Assembly: GCF_033449965.1 (NCBI RefSeq)
Contig: NZ_CP137761.1
Coordinates: 3,844,001-3,908,000, forward strand
DNA from: Bacillus sp. T3
Lineage (GTDB): Bacteria; Bacillota; Bacilli; Bacillales; Cytobacillaceae
Length of the DNA: 64,000 nucleotides
Direction of reading: 5' to 3'
Under the pieces are notes generated by a model. It saw only the letters and a program-made list of their open reading frames with translations, had not been told where the DNA came from and searched no databases. Made by a program: the position numbers and the translations under genes. Position 1 is the stretch's first letter, and each line of letters begins with the position of its first letter. Below, one piece after another: positions 45,401 through 55,145 of the stretch.

Positions 45401-46197
45401 ATATCACCAATAAAGTTCTCTGCTCTCGGTGCTGGCCCTCCTGGCTGCTTGGTTATGTCCAACCCTTGCTGGAGCAAGCCCTTCGCCCCTTGCAGCTGCA
45501 ATTCAATATCATCGAGCAGCATTTCAGCAAATGGCAACTGTTCAATTTGCATCTCGTCACCGATATCATACATACCGACCATTGAGCTTAAGTAATGCTC
45601 TGGCGCTGGATTGGAGACAGAAAAATTATAGACATCGCGAATAATCGTTTGAAGTGCATCATCACTTCGGTCATTGGTAAAAGCATCCACTAACGCAAAA
45701 AAAGACTCATTATCGGTTTTGCTGTACTCATCCTCAAACAACTCATCGATCACTTCATCACGAAGCAGTTGAATCTCTGTTTCATCCGCGATACGAAAGC
45801 CTGGATCAAGATCGATTAAATAGTAATATTTTCGAATAACCTCTAAGCAAAAGGAATGCAGCGTTGAAATCGAGGCACGATTTAATAACGTTAACTGTTT
45901 TCTAAGATTAATCGATTTTGGATCATTCTGAATCGCTTTTTCAAGTGCTTCGCCAATTCGGTGGCGCATTTCAGCTGCTGAAGCATTCGTAAAGGTTACA
46001 ACCAAGAGTTCGTCCACATTCACTGGATCCTCGGCTGAAAGAATCCTTTGAATCATCCGTTCAACTAATACAGCCGTCTTCCCAGATCCTGCGGCGGCAG
46101 CAACGAGAATGTCTTGATTTTTGGCGTAGATTGCTTTCCACTGGTCATTTGTCCAGGTTACATCATTCGGTTTTGGAGGGATGATCGATTGTGCCAT
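42402..46197 (-). CDS. addA: ATP-dependent helicase/nuclease subunit A (AddA); frame broken before the nuclease domain
   Basis: Subunit of the AddAB helicase-nuclease that resects double-strand breaks for RecA. A UvrD-type helicase (Walker A AAAAGSGKTAVLVERM near residue 38, VDEYQDTNMVQ, GDVKQSIYRFR, TIHSSKGLEFP) is followed by a RecB-type nuclease with LLDYKTDS near the C terminus. At 42932-42933 one extra G (TCTGGCTGAA for TCTGCTGAA) ends translation after residue 1089; the rest, including the nuclease site, is open to 42402. Reconstructed length is about 1,264 residues, normal for AddA. The ATG has GGAGGA upstream and lies inside the end of addB (35-base overlap). Confidence 0.93.
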
Positions 46198-49100
46198 GTG
46201 ATGATTCCTCCTTTTGAATATTTTCTAGTATTTCTTCCTTTGATAAGGTTGGTAAGCTACGATAGTCGTTATTTTTTAGGGATGGATCGAACTGACACAT
46301 CGCCTTAAATGAACAAAAGGTACAAGGTGTTTTATTTTTCATTTTATATGGCGAAATCTCTACCGCCCCGTCAAGCATTTGATTACCTGATTTAACATAG
46401 GTGTCACGGACAAAGCCTGTGAACTGTTCGAATTCATTTTTTGAAACGACTTTTGATCGGGACCTAATGCTACCATCCTTATTCAAACCGGCTGGAATCA
46501 TTTGTGAATCGCCTGTTTCAAGCGATTTATCCATTAAGTGAATCACGTTTTGTTCCCCAAGTAGCAAGCCATTCATTTTAAACTGCTTTAAAATAGCCTG
46601 TTCGATCTCATCAAGTGACATCATTTTCTTCGCTTGGATCATCGGGTTATGAACATGGAAATACAACACCCCTGCCGGAGTCGCCTTCGTCCCGACCAAT
46701 TCCTGTGAATGAGTGATGAGAATATCAAGATACGTTAGCATTTGCAGTGACAATCCATAATACACTTCGCTTAAATTTACATCTCGTTCGCTTGATTTAT
46801 AATCAATGACCCGTAAATAAACCTGGTCACCTTCTTGCGCCTTATCAACCCGGTCAATTCGACCAACCAGCTCCATCTTTGTACCATTTTTCAAGGAAAA
46901 AGAAATTGGCGGCAGCTCCTGCTTCGGACCGAAGCCAAGCTCTAAACCAACAGGAGAAAAGCCACTTGCTTTGGCATGCTCACTTAATACATAGGTCGCT
47001 CGGCTAATAATTTTTTCAAGCTTACGCTTTAAATAAGCATGTCTATTGGAGCTAAGCAAAATCTCATGCTGGAGCTTTGGTGCGAGCATTTCCACCGCTT
47101 CTCCGGCGAGTGTCTCACACTGCGAAACCGTCATGTTGGCCCATGACCAATTCTGTTCATTAACAACATCGGCAATATGCTTTAAAGCAGCATGGAACAG
47201 CTCGCCAATATCCGGTGCTTCTAGCCGGAATACTTGTCGATCACGGAGCTTTAAACCATGGTGCGCAAAATGAGAAAACGGACAGCTATGAAACATTTCC
47301 ATTCGCGAGACGCTGGCTTGAATCAAGTCACCATATAGTTCCTGACTAACCTGTTGGGTGAGGTGCACGGTTTTATTTTCATAAAAAAGGCTTGATAACA
47401 CCTTTGTTGCTGTACTTCGCCACTTTTCACTTTCCATATAATAGTTGTAGACGTCCCACCAGAAGTCATAAATAGGGTACTTTTCTTTTTTGAGCTGCAA
47501 TTGCGCTGTCAAGTACGCCAGTGCAGTACTTTCATTGGTTACATATTGAAGCTGCTCATGTTCTGATAAATCAACGGGATCAGCTACAAATTCATGTTGA
47601 ATTGCAGTTGGAAACAGCTCATACATTCTTTTAATATAGGGCGATGGAATGAGCGCTTTGCCTTCTTCATTTGCTAACGGATAGCTTAAGAATAATTGCT
47701 CACTTGGCAGTGTGAACGCCTTGTAGGCAACGAAATTTTCATCCAGTAAGCGAGTCCTGCTCGATGGAGCAATCTTTAGACCTTTGGTAATGAGTGTCTC
47801 TCTGTCCTCATCAGCAAAAATCCCTTCGTCATTGAGCTTTGCCGGTAACACTCCGTCATTTAACCCAATCACGAATACAACCTTCATTTCCTCAAGCCGT
47901 GACTTCTCAAGGTCAGCGGCGACAACCTGATCTATCGCTGGTGGTACAAGGGAAAAGCGTAGGGATTCAATCCCTGAATCGATTATCGCTACAAATTGTT
48001 TTTGTGGGATTTTTTCCTCACCAAGCATTTCAACGAATTGATCAAGAAGATCGATCACGCCGTCCCAAACTTGATCATGTTCTCGAGCTTTAACGAGATT
48101 CCCTTTTTCTTCTTCCATTTGCTTCCACTGCTCTAGCTTTCTTGGAATCTCTAATTCTTCTAAAAATAAATAAATCGCCTCAGCAAAATCCTGACCTTTT
48201 GTGGCTTTTTTCATTCGCCGTGCTAACACCATCAAAGGTGTCGTAATGAGCTGCCTGAGTTCATTTAACTCGTTCTCGATCTTCTTTTCGGCATCCGTTT
48301 GTGGAACATCCTCAAGCTCTAAGCCTCTAACTCTCCGGTATACCCAAGGCTGTTTTCTTGTCCATTTGTCACCGTGAATTCCGTATGCTAGGACGTAATT
48401 TTCCAAGCGGTCCATTTGTTCACGGAGCCTGTCGTTATGGCTTTTATACGGAAAAAGAAGCTCTGTTTTGACGGCACGAAAAATCGGCTCATAGCGCCAA
48501 TATCCAGTGATAATTTCGAGACTCGATCGAAGGAGCTCAATTAAAGGATGGTGCTCCATCGACGATTTTTGATCCAGATACAACGGGATGGAGTAATCCT
48601 CAAATATTGCCTGAAGCACATCATGATAATCCTGACCATTTCTTGATAAAATCGCCATCTCGCGATAACGATAGCCTTCATCGCGAACTAACCTTGTAAT
48701 CTTTCGGGCTACGCCTTCGATTTCTGCTCGTCGATTCGTAGCTTGGGCGATATGAATTGCTGTCTCTCCTTGGAAAGGCTGAGCCTGGAGCATGTCAAAA
48801 TAGGTTTCTAAATGCTTGAAGGAAGGGCTTTGCCAGCGATGGGATTGTGATAACACGATTGGTTCCTCATAAGAAACTCCTTCAGCCCGAATGATGTCAT
48901 GAAGCGTTTGACATGTATCTCCAGTCATACGAAAAAGATGAAGCTCATCTGGGAGTGAAGTTGTAAAAGGTTGGTCCAATGTTAAGGAAATAGTCACGCG
49001 CTTGCAATGCTTCATCAATTGCTGCAGCACCATATATTCAATTGGAGTAAAGCTATAAAAACCATCAATGTATACTTCTGTATCCTTTAAAAACGCTGAG

Positions 49101-49679
49101 CTTTCAGCCTTCTCGGCCAATAGTCGGAAATAATCCTCTGAATCTATATATTTATCCTGTAAGGACTCTTCAAAATGCTGATAAATCAATTCCAAATCGT
49201 GCAGCTTATCCTGAAGCGATTTTTGATTTTGATTAGCCAGCTCGTTTGCTTGATCTACTAGCTCTTCAGGCTGGATGCAATAGCGTTTAAACTCTGTTAA
49301 TTGCTGCTCCATTTGCTGTATAAAACCATTTTTATCGGCTGCCCGTTTAAACAGAGTAAGCTTGTCCTTCTGATCCTCAATAATTTTTCGAATCAGCATG
49401 CTAATCCCTGTACTCGATAAATGGTAGCGATTAAAGCCGCCTGTCTCTTGAAGAACGCGCCAAGCTAAACGTGTAAAGCTATATACCTGGGCGCGGATCA
49501 TTCCACCGAGCTCCAGGTGTGGTTGCAAGGCGATTCTCTGATAAAAAGGTCATCTGCTCTGGCACTAAATAAACAATGTTGTTGCCGCCAGGGTCAGCTT
49601 TCAGCTTTTCTCTTATTTCATTAAGAAGGGATTCAGTCTTCCCGCTTCCTGAACGCCCAATTATAAATCGAACAGACAT
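46163..49679 (-). CDS. addB: ATP-dependent helicase/nuclease subunit B (AddB); frame broken near the N terminus
   Basis: Partner of AddA, with a degenerate helicase part, Walker A GRSGSGKTE (7-15), and a RecB-type nuclease with an iron-sulfur cluster: Cys in FHSCPFSHFAHHG and the C-terminal CTFCSFKAMCQF group; nuclease motif RVIDYKSSE. The start at 49679 (MSVRFIIGRSG) has GGAGGT upstream. At 49513-49514 one extra G (CCTGGAGCTC for CCTGAGCTC) breaks the frame after about 55 codons, and an open frame continues as ELGGMIRAQVYSF. Reconstructed length is about 1,172 residues, normal for the family. The addB-addA order is that of B. subtilis. Confidence 0.93.
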
Positions 49680-49789
49680 ATTGAATGACCTCCTTTGTCT
49701 GGATTCGAATGTAAGCAATGTCTCTATCTTATCATAATTGAATTCTATTATTGCGGCTGGATTCTTGCCAATTCAGCGTTAAATATTGA

Positions 49790-49820
49790 CAACATTAGAA
49801 AAGACCGATGATCTCGGTCT
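49790..49820 (-). terminator. Terminator of the peptide-modification operon
   Basis: AGACCGA (49802-49808) and TCGGTCT (49814-49820) pair over a 5-base loop; TTTTCTAATG follows on the minus strand. Lies about 40 bases past the nucleotidyltransferase stop. Confidence 0.8.
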
Positions 49821-49860
49821 CCAGAGCTAGCATATTCAAATTGGTAGTTTTTGATGTTCA

Positions 49861-50877
49861 TTAAGTGGTTTCTTTCTTAATTATTTTTCGAGGATTTAAA
49901 AGATGAAGCCACTCTTTCATTTCGATTAAGCTGTGGATTGGGGAATCATAGCTGGAAAGTTGATAATCAAAAAAATCGAGATACGTTTTTAAAGACTTCT
50001 TCTCTTGGTTTCTAAATGCACGGGAGTCCCAAAACAGGATTGATTTACGATATGGAAATGGCTTTATTTTATGTAAAAATGGGTATTGGCTATATATTAT
50101 CGAAAGTGTTCGAATCATTCTTTTAAGCGTTTTATGAGATTTTGCATCGTTTAGTAAAGTCCGATAGTCAATTTCATCATGGTGTAATACTAGGATCTGG
50201 ATGATATCAATGAAATATTTTAATGAATCCATATTATGTCTCCAGCCATGAAGACAAATCATATAAAAGGTATGATAAACTGATAACTCTTTTACATGCT
50301 GATAGTTATCAAATTTGTTAGCCTCTTGCCAAAACTCCTCAACCACAAACGCTGATGTATTTTTCTTAATAAGATCCCAATGCAACTCCACAGTAAGCGG
50401 AATTCGTGAGTTTGGTAGTTCCTTACTAAAGCTAGCATGAAAATGGTCAGGGATAATGTCCGCTTCAACAGAGAAACCCAATTCCTTAAGACATGCTATT
50501 GCATGTTCAAGTTCTGTTTCTCTTATTAGTAAATCAATGTCTGAAGTAGGTCTTGCTCCAAGATGGCCAAAATAGGTTTCTGAAAAATAGGTCCCTTTAA
50601 GAGGAATAACATCGATACCTTCCAATTCAAACATGCTAAAAATTTGTACGGTTTGATTTTTAATAAAAAAATTTAAAAGCAAGGTTTGATCAAAAGCTTC
50701 CTTTAGAGAATTTTGGAATGCTCTAGGGGTTTGTAGCAATTTTCCGTTTTGCTTTAATAAAAAATAAACCTGAGGGGCTATTCCAAAGTATTCAATGTCT
50801 GCTAGAGCAGTGTTATCGTCAAATTCAAAACTACCATGCGAGGTACCTGAATCATACATCTCTGAAATAATATCCAT
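49861..50877 (-). CDS. Family-5-type uncharacterised nucleotidyltransferase (PF14907-like)
   Basis: A 338-residue protein with a nucleotidyltransferase core: PLKGTYFSETYFGHLGARPTSDIDLLI around residues 85-115, in which the Asp pair in SDIDLLI is the expected metal site, then VELHWDLI. This fits the uncharacterised NTP_transf_5 group, often found beside PqqD-like and HPr-kinase-like genes in peptide-modification clusters. Its own substrate is unknown. The ATG at 50877 has GGGGGG eight bases upstream. It is the last gene of the operon, 17 bases after the ABC exporter. Confidence 0.8.
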   Translation of the reverse strand: MDIISEMYDSGTSHGSFEFDDNTALADIEYFGIAPQVYFLLKQNGKLLQTPRAFQNSLKEAFDQTLLLNFFIKNQTVQIFSMFELEGIDVIPLKGTYFSETYFGHLGARPTSDIDLLIRETELEHAIACLKELGFSVEADIIPDHFHASFSKELPNSRIPLTVELHWDLIKKNTSAFVVEEFWQEANKFDNYQHVKELSVYHTFYMICLHGWRHNMDSLKYFIDIIQILVLHHDEIDYRTLLNDAKSHKTLKRMIRTLSIIYSQYPFLHKIKPFPYRKSILFWDSRAFRNQEKKSLKTYLDFFDYQLSSYDSPIHSLIEMKEWLHLLNPRKIIKKETT

Positions 50878-50893
50878 ACAAACTGCCCCCCTT

Positions 50894-52695
50894 TTAACCA
50901 ACAGTTAACTCTTGTTTCGTTTCAAAATTTTTATCATGTAAATTTCGATATAATCCCGGGACGATCATTAACTGCTCATGGGTCCCCTGTTGGACAATTT
51001 TCCCTTCATCTAACACGATGATCAAATCCGCATGTTGAATCGTCGATAAACGGTGAGCAATCACGAGCGTCGTTCTGTTTCTCATTACCCGATCAAGCGC
51101 TTCCTTCACTTTGTACTCTGTTTCGCTATCTAAAGCGGAAGTAGCCTCATCCAATAATAGAATCGGTGCATCCTTTAAAATCGCCCGAGCAATCGCAATG
51201 CGTTGCTTTTGACCACCTGATAATAAAATACCTCGTTCCCCAATTTCAGTATCATAGCCATCTGGGAGTGACATGATAAAATCGTGGATATTGGCATGGA
51301 TAGCGGCTGTGATCAGCTCATCTTCATTAATATCGGGACGAGCTAGTAATAAATTCGCCCGGATTGTTCCTCCAAATAAAAAGGTTTCTTGGGGAACAAA
51401 AGCGATGGCACTTCGCAAAGCCTCAAGGCTAAGTTCTGCAGTACACCTTCCGTTGATTACTATTTTTCCAGACTGAGGTTTGTAGAAGCCCTGCAAAAGA
51501 TTAAATAGAGTCGTCTTGCCAGCACCGCTCGGACCAACAAAGGCAATTATCTTTCCTGCAGGGATTCTAAAATTAAAATCAGCAAAAACTTCCTTATTTT
51601 CATCGTAGCTAAAATTAACAGCTTGGAATTCAATTGACTTTATATTGGAAATGGTAGAGGTGAAGCATGGTAAATCTTTTGTAGCTGTCGGTCGCTCTAA
51701 TAAATTGATCAATCTTTCTAATGCTGTAACAGACCTTTGAAAGCCGGCCCATTGACCAGCAATTCCTGTCATTGGATATACAAGGTGGCCAGCTAAGTTG
51801 GTAAAAGTCAACAAAGATCCAACTGTCATGTTCCCTTTTGATACAAAATAGGCGCCTAAACAAAGGTTAATCATAAATGCCACGGAATTGATCAAATATC
51901 CTCCTGAATAGTACCAGCCTTGAAGCTTGGAATTATCCAGTTCGAGCTTGTAATATTGTTTATTTTTTGTAGTAAAATGTTGAAATGTTGACTTCTCAAG
52001 CGTAAAAGAGCGAATGACCTGTAACCCTTGAAAGGATTCAGCTAAAAGACTATTAATATTGGCTACTAGTTCATGAATCATTCTTCCATTCTTCTTTAGT
52101 TTTACGCCAAAAAAGACTCCGCCCAAAACCGCAACTGGAGCAACTAGTATACTAATGAGACATAGCAGCCAGTTGATTTGCAGCAAGTAGATAAAAACAG
52201 CGATAAAGATAACCGGAAGTCGAATCAAATTAATCAGACTCTCGCCAATGATTCCGTCAATCGCGTGGATATCATTAGAAAAAAAGAAAACAGTTCGCCA
52301 GAACGAATTTTGGACGTTTCCCCTGCTGGAAGCCGCATGATATGCTGAAAAAGATGCTCTTTTACATCATTTTTCACACCATTGGAGGTAACTGTCTTAA
52401 AATAGATATTGCAAAAGTTAGATACAATGCTAGTAAGAGTAAGAACAATCCCAATTGGGACTAAAGTTTTTAATCTGGCAAAATCACTATGAATGGCGGC
52501 ATCTGTAATACTTCCAAAAAACCATGCAAAGGCGATCGTAAAGAAAATATCGACTGCCATTAACAGAAAGAGCACAGCATAAGCCTTCCAACGTTTGAGG
52601 ATAAACGGCTTTAGCATTTTATAGGCCTTTTTTATATCATTCAGTTGGATATATTGTTTCACCACGGTTGTGCTATCCTGTATTTTCTGTATCAT
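50894..52695 (-). CDS. ABC transporter, transmembrane plus ATPase domains (peptide-export type); frame broken
   Basis: A half-transporter of about 600 residues: six transmembrane helices, then an ATPase with Walker A GPSGAGKTT, signature LSGGQKQR, Walker B LLLDEATSALD and switch HRLSTIQ. It is read as two frames because a run of seven A at 52279-52285 (T on the coding strand) is one short; adding one T joins GELFSFF to SNDIHAIDG and restores the single protein. Homodimeric exporters of this layout (MsbA/LagD class, but with no peptidase C39 domain here) fit export of the product of this operon. The ATG at 52695 has GGGG upstream. Confidence 0.88.
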
Positions 52696-52713
52696 TGTCA
52701 AACCCCATAAATA

Positions 52714-53163
52714 TTAATTTTGATATTTCCGATTAAGATACATTCGTAAAACACCAGAAATCAGCGGCCAGGAAAGAACCAAACTTGTCCAAAGCTTTAC
52801 ACCATAATCTGTCACCTTGATTTGTTTATTGTTCCTTTGGATGGATGCCATTCTCCCAATGATTTGTTGCTCCATTACCGGTGCATCATAGCCAAGGTTT
52901 GAATCACCTTTTAGAATATAAAAGAGGTGACCATTTTTCATTTCCATACGATGAAATCGGTGGGCGACCAGCTTCCCCACTTCCGAATGAAATAAAATAA
53001 TGTCACCTTTTTTTATATGTTTTGGTTCGATAAAATCAAAGTGGCAGATGTTTCCGTTTTGAATGAACGGATACATACTATTACCCTCAGCTGGTAATTC
53101 GATGTACCCCTGACTCTCGGTTTTTTTCTTTAGAAGCAAGAGTGTCTCGTTATTCAGTAACAT
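52714..53163 (-). CDS. S26-family signal peptidase-like protein, ER/SipW type
   Basis: A 149-residue serine protease-like protein. The nucleophile Ser29 is in EGNSMYPFI; instead of the Lys of bacterial type I signal peptidases there is a His in LVAHRFHRM (His68), and a LKGDSN box at 84-89. This Ser-His pattern is that of the ER/SipW group. A hydrophobic stretch near the C terminus (SLVLSWPLISGVL) may anchor it. It overlaps the PqqD gene by 14 bases. In this operon it is the most likely leader-peptide protease, but that is inference; SipW itself processes the biofilm proteins TasA and TapA. Confidence 0.75.
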   Translation of the reverse strand: MLLNNETLLLLKKKTESQGYIELPAEGNSMYPFIQNGNICHFDFIEPKHIKKGDIILFHSEVGKLVAHRFHRMEMKNGHLFYILKGDSNLGYDAPVMEQQIIGRMASIQRNNKQIKVTDYGVKLWTSLVLSWPLISGVLRMYLNRKYQN

Positions 53164-53416
53164 GCCGAATTATGCCACACTCCAGTAATTGCGATAGAAA
53201 GAAATCAATATCCTCTTGATTATCAGCTTGTAAGCCAAACTCCTCTCTAACTGCTCCCCTTAACGATTCTACCGTTTGTGCCTCCTGAAGAAGATTCCAA
53301 CAAAATCCACCTGTTCCATTTAATTTAGTAATCGTGAAATCATCTGTATTTAAGACAATCCATTCCCCATCAAAATTCGTCGCTTCATAGTTGTTTTTTT
53401 GTATAAACTGAACCAT
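53150..53416 (-). CDS. PqqD-like peptide chaperone / RRE protein
   Basis: An 88-residue PqqD-type protein. LNTDDFTITKLNGTGGFCWNLLQ, then REEFGLQADNQEDIDFFLSQLLECGII, is the winged-helix pattern of RiPP recognition elements, which bind leader peptides and present them to modifying enzymes. The start at 53416 (MVQFIQKNN) overlaps the kinase stop by one base. It sits between the kinase and the peptidase genes. Confidence 0.8.
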   Translation of the reverse strand: MVQFIQKNNYEATNFDGEWIVLNTDDFTITKLNGTGGFCWNLLQEAQTVESLRGAVREEFGLQADNQEDIDFFLSQLLECGIIRHVTE

Positions 53417-54192
53417 TATGAAATCAACTCCCAAAATGTTGGATCCTTTTTGAAATGAAGTTGGTAGACTGGGACCTTTTTAACCAACAGCATTAGTAAC
53501 TTCATGATTATTTTTGTTTCTTCTGGACTATGGACCCAATAAAAGACTTTGTCCATTAGATGAAGGATTGCATCTGCCTTCCCCAGCTCCACTCGTTTAT
53601 TAACCAGTGCTTGATGCAAAATCTGAATACTTCCTAGCTGTGCAGTCTGGTCAGCGTTCGTTGTGGATATCTCGCTGCGAAAAGGTGAATTAAATATCTT
53701 TATATCATCGTCAGTAATTTTAACCAATGTAGCCTCGTCTGACAGGAGTTCACGAGGATGAGAGAGCTTTGCTGCGGTCGATTTTCCAGCACCTGAATGT
53801 CCTGAAAAGATATGGGCTGTATTATTTTCGAGCGCACATGATGAATGAATCAGGATGCCCCAGTGGTGGTGGACGATGTACGAGCTATAAAAGTTCATGA
53901 GAGCATGTTTAAGTGCAAGTTCATTGTGGACAAAAATTTTAGCATTTTTATAATCCAAATCAGTCTCAATTAAATAATCTGCCCTTTGGTATAATAACTT
54001 TCCGTTTTCTTTCGTTATCTTGACATGATAGTTAACAAATGGGCTCCCATATCCATCTTCGATTGTAAGATGGATATCTGGGGTTTTATTAATACTGTTT
54101 AGAAACCTATTAAAATTTAGGTTAATGAATTCATTAACCATTGGCGAGTTCGAACTTGTCTCCATGAGGTGATTTCCAACTAATATGTGCAT
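53416..54192 (-). CDS. HPr-kinase-like P-loop protein (HprK-related)
   Basis: A 258-residue protein whose second half resembles the HPr kinase/phosphorylase core: FSGHSGAGKSTAAKLS (P-loop at 131-139), then LLSDEATLV with the acidic active-site position and SPFRSE. The N-terminal part differs from HprK/P and the length is that of tailoring kinases in lasso-peptide clusters, such as the one acting on paeninodin, which phosphorylate the product peptide. The ATG at 54192 has AGGAG nine bases upstream. It is 48 bases after the small candidate precursor gene. Confidence 0.78.
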   Translation of the reverse strand: MHILVGNHLMETSSNSPMVNEFINLNFNRFLNSINKTPDIHLTIEDGYGSPFVNYHVKITKENGKLLYQRADYLIETDLDYKNAKIFVHNELALKHALMNFYSSYIVHHHWGILIHSSCALENNTAHIFSGHSGAGKSTAAKLSHPRELLSDEATLVKITDDDIKIFNSPFRSEISTTNADQTAQLGSIQILHQALVNKRVELGKADAILHLMDKVFYWVHSPEETKIIMKLLMLLVKKVPVYQLHFKKDPTFWELIS

Positions 54193-54239
54193 TTTATTTG
54201 CTCCTAGTGATAGAAGTGTATCATGTCATTACTATATTA

Positions 54240-54422
54240 CTAGTTTTTTTTCGGATGATCCTTTTTAGGTGTATATGGTTCAAGTGGATAGCTTTCTCCA
54301 TTACTGTCTCCTGGATCATTGGAAACTGGTCCATGCCCTTGGTTCCAGCTTTGAGAAGTTTCAAAGGCGATTGACTGATGTGACAGGACTAGCGGACGTT
54401 CATATACTTTTTCTTTGCTCAT
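54240..54422 (-). CDS. Candidate precursor peptide of the HprK/PqqD operon
   Basis: A 60-residue peptide, first gene of the operon, with GAGGTGAAATT before the ATG. Residues 7-13 (YERPLVL) resemble the YxxPxL element that PqqD-like proteins recognise in lasso leaders; FET at 20-22 could mark the leader end; residues 23-60 are Gly/Asn/Ser/Pro-rich (SQSWNQGHGPVSNDPGDSN) and end in a basic PKKDHPKKN tail. It has no Cys, so disulfides or thioether rings are not expected. The residues a kinase could modify include several Ser and Thr. Its role as substrate is inferred from gene order only. Confidence 0.6.
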   Translation of the reverse strand: MSKEKVYERPLVLSHQSIAFETSQSWNQGHGPVSNDPGDSNGESYPLEPYTPKKDHPKKN

Positions 54423-54534
54423 AATTTCACCTCATCATTTTTTTGTAGAACACAATACGAAAGAACTAGATAAAACAGAAGATAGTAATGAAAAATTACT
54501 TTAGGAATTTCTTTAGATAGGACATATTTCCTTA

Positions 54535-54567
54535 ATTATAAAGGAGTGTCCGTTCTTTTTAAAGAAC
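54535..54567 (-). promoter_or_regulatory. Promoter of the peptide operon with a SinR-type operator
   Basis: TATAAT on the minus strand at 54535-54540. The perfect palindrome GTTCT-TTTTAA-AGAAC (54552-54567) covers the position where a -35 hexamer would stand. It contains GTTCTTT, the SinR box, in both directions with the spacing of the operator in the B. subtilis eps promoter (GTTCT-N6-AGAAC). The leader to the ATG at 54422 is about 105 bases. SinR binding is inferred. Confidence 0.65.
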
Positions 54568-54632
54568 AACTTTTCGACAAATCGATTTAATTCCTTTTAA
54601 GATCTAAATATTTTGCAATATTGAATGATCAT

Positions 54633-54664
54633 CAAAAAAAGAATCTTCCTAGTTAAGGAAGACT
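54633..54664 (-). terminator. Terminator after the vanZ-like gene
   Basis: On the minus strand GAGTCTTCCT-TAACT-AGGAAGATTC followed by TTTTTTTG; the stop codon of the vanZ-like gene lies inside the stem. Confidence 0.85.
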
Positions 54665-55131
54665 CCTGATTTATCCTTCTTCGCTTTTTGCTCCACTTTT
54701 TTCAAAAACAGACCTAACCTTGTAGTTTGACATAAAAAATTATGTTTACGAACAATCCACCAAATCACTAAAATCCCAATCGCATCCTTAATCAAATCAT
54801 CTAGCGAGAAAGACCTAAATGGCACGTAAATTTGATGAATCTCATCTATCAAACCATATAGGAGTGAAATAAAAATCGCAATCCGATTTTTCAATTTTCC
54901 TATCTCCCCAAAACTGAGAAAGGCCAAAAATAACAGGAAATATAAAATCCCAAATTCAAATAGATGAGTTAGTTCTAGGCATATCCCGATAATTAATACT
55001 AGCGAATTGTTGATTGTGTAGGAAGAAGATTCAACAATTAACCCAGGGTTGAAATAGCTAGACTGTAACCATATAAAAATCATGTAAATTAATGAAAGCA
55101 ATCTTAATACTAATCGTAAAATATTATACAA
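54649..55131 (-). CDS. VanZ family membrane protein
   Basis: A 160-residue membrane protein with four helices and the VanZ signature (LYGLIDEIHQIYVPFRSFSLDDLIKDAIGI). VanZ relatives reduce teicoplanin or other envelope-antibiotic sensitivity, and many lie in polysaccharide clusters with unknown roles. It lies 14 bases after the acyltransferase gene and probably shares its transcript. The base composition here starts to turn AT-rich. Confidence 0.85.
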   Translation of the reverse strand: MYNILRLVLRLLSLIYMIFIWLQSSYFNPGLIVESSSYTINNSLVLIIGICLELTHLFEFGILYFLLFLAFLSFGEIGKLKNRIAIFISLLYGLIDEIHQIYVPFRSFSLDDLIKDAIGILVIWWIVRKHNFLCQTTRLGLFLKKVEQKAKKDKSGVFLN

Positions 55132-55145
55132 TAAAAATTCAGTCC

